From positions 1 through 34,318 of the forward strand of contig DATNLZ010000053.1 of NCBI GenBank assembly GCA_035602605.1: a DNA stretch of 34,318 nucleotides, given 5' to 3'. The position numbers and the translations under genes are program-made. The stretch comes from DASQHY01 sp035602605. GTDB taxonomy: Bacteria > Acidobacteriota > Terriglobia > Acidiferrales > UBA7541. Shown here piece after piece: positions 33,649 to 34,318 of this stretch (its first letter is position 1; each line of letters starts with the position of its first letter). The notes below the pieces were generated by a model. That model saw only the letters and a program-made list of their open reading frames with translations, was not told the origin of the DNA and made no database searches.

Positions 33649-33903
33649 GAACTTGAGACGAGTTCGGTGCCCACATCAAACAAAGCGATTTAGGTAGGCT
33701 GCAGAGTACAACGCTGGATCTTTCCGGCGTCCGAGAGGCAAGCTGGCAGAGCGCGGCATCGCCCGCGACGCTTTGAGTACCATCCCGTTGGGTGGCGCGC
33801 TTGCGTTCATTGACAGGGCCAGCTCCCGGATTGTCGCACTCGGGCAGTAGCTACCAAACCGTTAAGATTCGCCTAGAACGCGGAATTTGCCGGTCTTCCA
33901 CGT
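33649..33903. other. Stretch between secreted cluster and intron remnant
   Basis: No gene or terminator is recognised. A plus-strand frame at 33792-34133 is out of register with the maturase similarity and is not supported. Confidence 0.35.
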
Positions 33904-34192
33904 TTGCCCCACAAGCGGCTCTCCGCCAAATTGAGAGCGCTGAAGGAGGAGCTTCGAAGACGCAAACATCTGTCCGTGGCGGAGCTCGGAAAATGGTTGA
34001 GGTCCGTTGTACAGGGATACTTCAACTATCATGCAGTCCCCGGGAATCTGGCCAGCCTTCGAAGTCTTCGGTTGCAGGTGATCCGGCGCTGGATGCGCGC
34101 GCTACGGCGACGCAGCCAGAAGAGTCTGGATGACGTGGCCACGACTCGTGGCTATTGCAGAGCGCTGGCTCCCCAAACCTAGCCCGACTTGA
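33904..34192 (+). pseudogene. C-terminal remnant of a group II intron reverse transcriptase/maturase
   Basis: The frame reads KRLSAKLRALKEELRRRKHL, SVAELGKWLRSVVQGYFNYH, then AVPGNLASLRSLRLQVIRRW and MRALRRRSQKS. This is the maturase/thumb end of bacterial group II intron-encoded proteins. A shift near 34127 moves the natural end into another frame (MTWPRLVAIAERWLPKPSPT, stop at 34190-34192). The reverse-transcriptase catalytic domain (YADD) is absent, and I found no intron domain V downstream. A dead fragment. Confidence 0.85.
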
Positions 34193-34318
34193 CCAGTTGC
34201 GGACGTTTTTCGGCTTTTTTGCGGTATTTTTCGTTGTTAAGTCGCGTGTTTCCATCGCCGCGGTCTGAAAAAACGGTTGAGTGGAGACCAAGTGTCTTCC
34301 CTTAGCCACCGGACTTCT
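34193..34318. other. Right edge, nothing recognised
   Basis: A short T-rich stretch (34205-34235) follows the maturase remnant. No gene, hairpin or intron domain V/VI consensus is recognised to the window end. Confidence 0.35.

Noticed and set aside
33792..34133. 113-codon plus-strand frame overlapping the maturase remnant
   Set aside because: The maturase similarity is in a different frame; this one has no motif.

Overview
The window reads as a chromosomal accessory region of an Acidobacteriota (soil, Terriglobia/Bryobacterales-like) genome. This is inferred from several markers. There is an Oar-type TonB-dependent receptor with an N-terminal carboxypeptidase-regulatory domain. An ECF sigma factor of the Acidobacteria/Planctomycetes type sits directly upstream of a Ser/Thr kinase-TPR protein. 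There are HAF-repeat and YVAN beta-propeller secreted proteins, and several small orphan proteins I associate with this phylum. No rRNA, complete tRNA, CRISPR array or replication origin is visible.

Layout. 1-2.9 kb: a propeller gene running off the left edge, small conserved proteins, a decayed ATP-dependent DNA ligase fragment and a zinc-ribbon protein. 3.0-6.2 kb: an AraC-type regulator and a secreted sialate O-acetylesterase. 6.6-9.5 kb: a frameshifted histidine-kinase remnant followed by an intact soluble REC-REC-HisKA-HATPase-REC-REC hybrid kinase. 9.77-10.2 kb: an OsmC-family gene in which UGA occupies the conserved peroxidatic-cysteine position and a SECIS-like hairpin follows. 10.5-15.9 kb: the TonB receptor and a convergent lectin-fold gene with a frameshifted paralogue upstream. 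15.9-23.4 kb: four vapBC-type toxin-antitoxin loci (two with frameshifted toxins), a divergent TetR / aspartyl-protease-SnoaL pair sharing an operator, and a HAF-repeat protein. 23.4-24.6 kb: a truncated IS4-family transposase and a 5' half of tRNA-Asn. 24.6-28 kb: an ECF sigma factor-Ser/Thr kinase operon on the minus strand, with an amber codon near the start of the kinase gene. 28.2-33.6 kb: four secreted proteins of unknown function in one direction, with paralogy between genes 1 and 2 and probable module sharing between genes 3 and 4. 33.9-34.2 kb: a group II intron maturase remnant.

Functional picture (inference). The region combines sensing (hybrid kinase, Ser/Thr kinase, sigma factor, AraC and TetR regulators), outer-membrane uptake and secreted carbohydrate-active or lectin-fold proteins, and a mobile/TA island with many broken genes. 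The large genes (about 2.5-3.3 kb each) have uninterrupted frames over nearly their whole length. The single-base frameshifts fall in mobile, TA and paralogous genes, which favours real decay over generally poor sequence. The most interesting candidates are the possible selenocysteine OsmC protein and the secreted-protein cluster divergent from the sigma/kinase operon.
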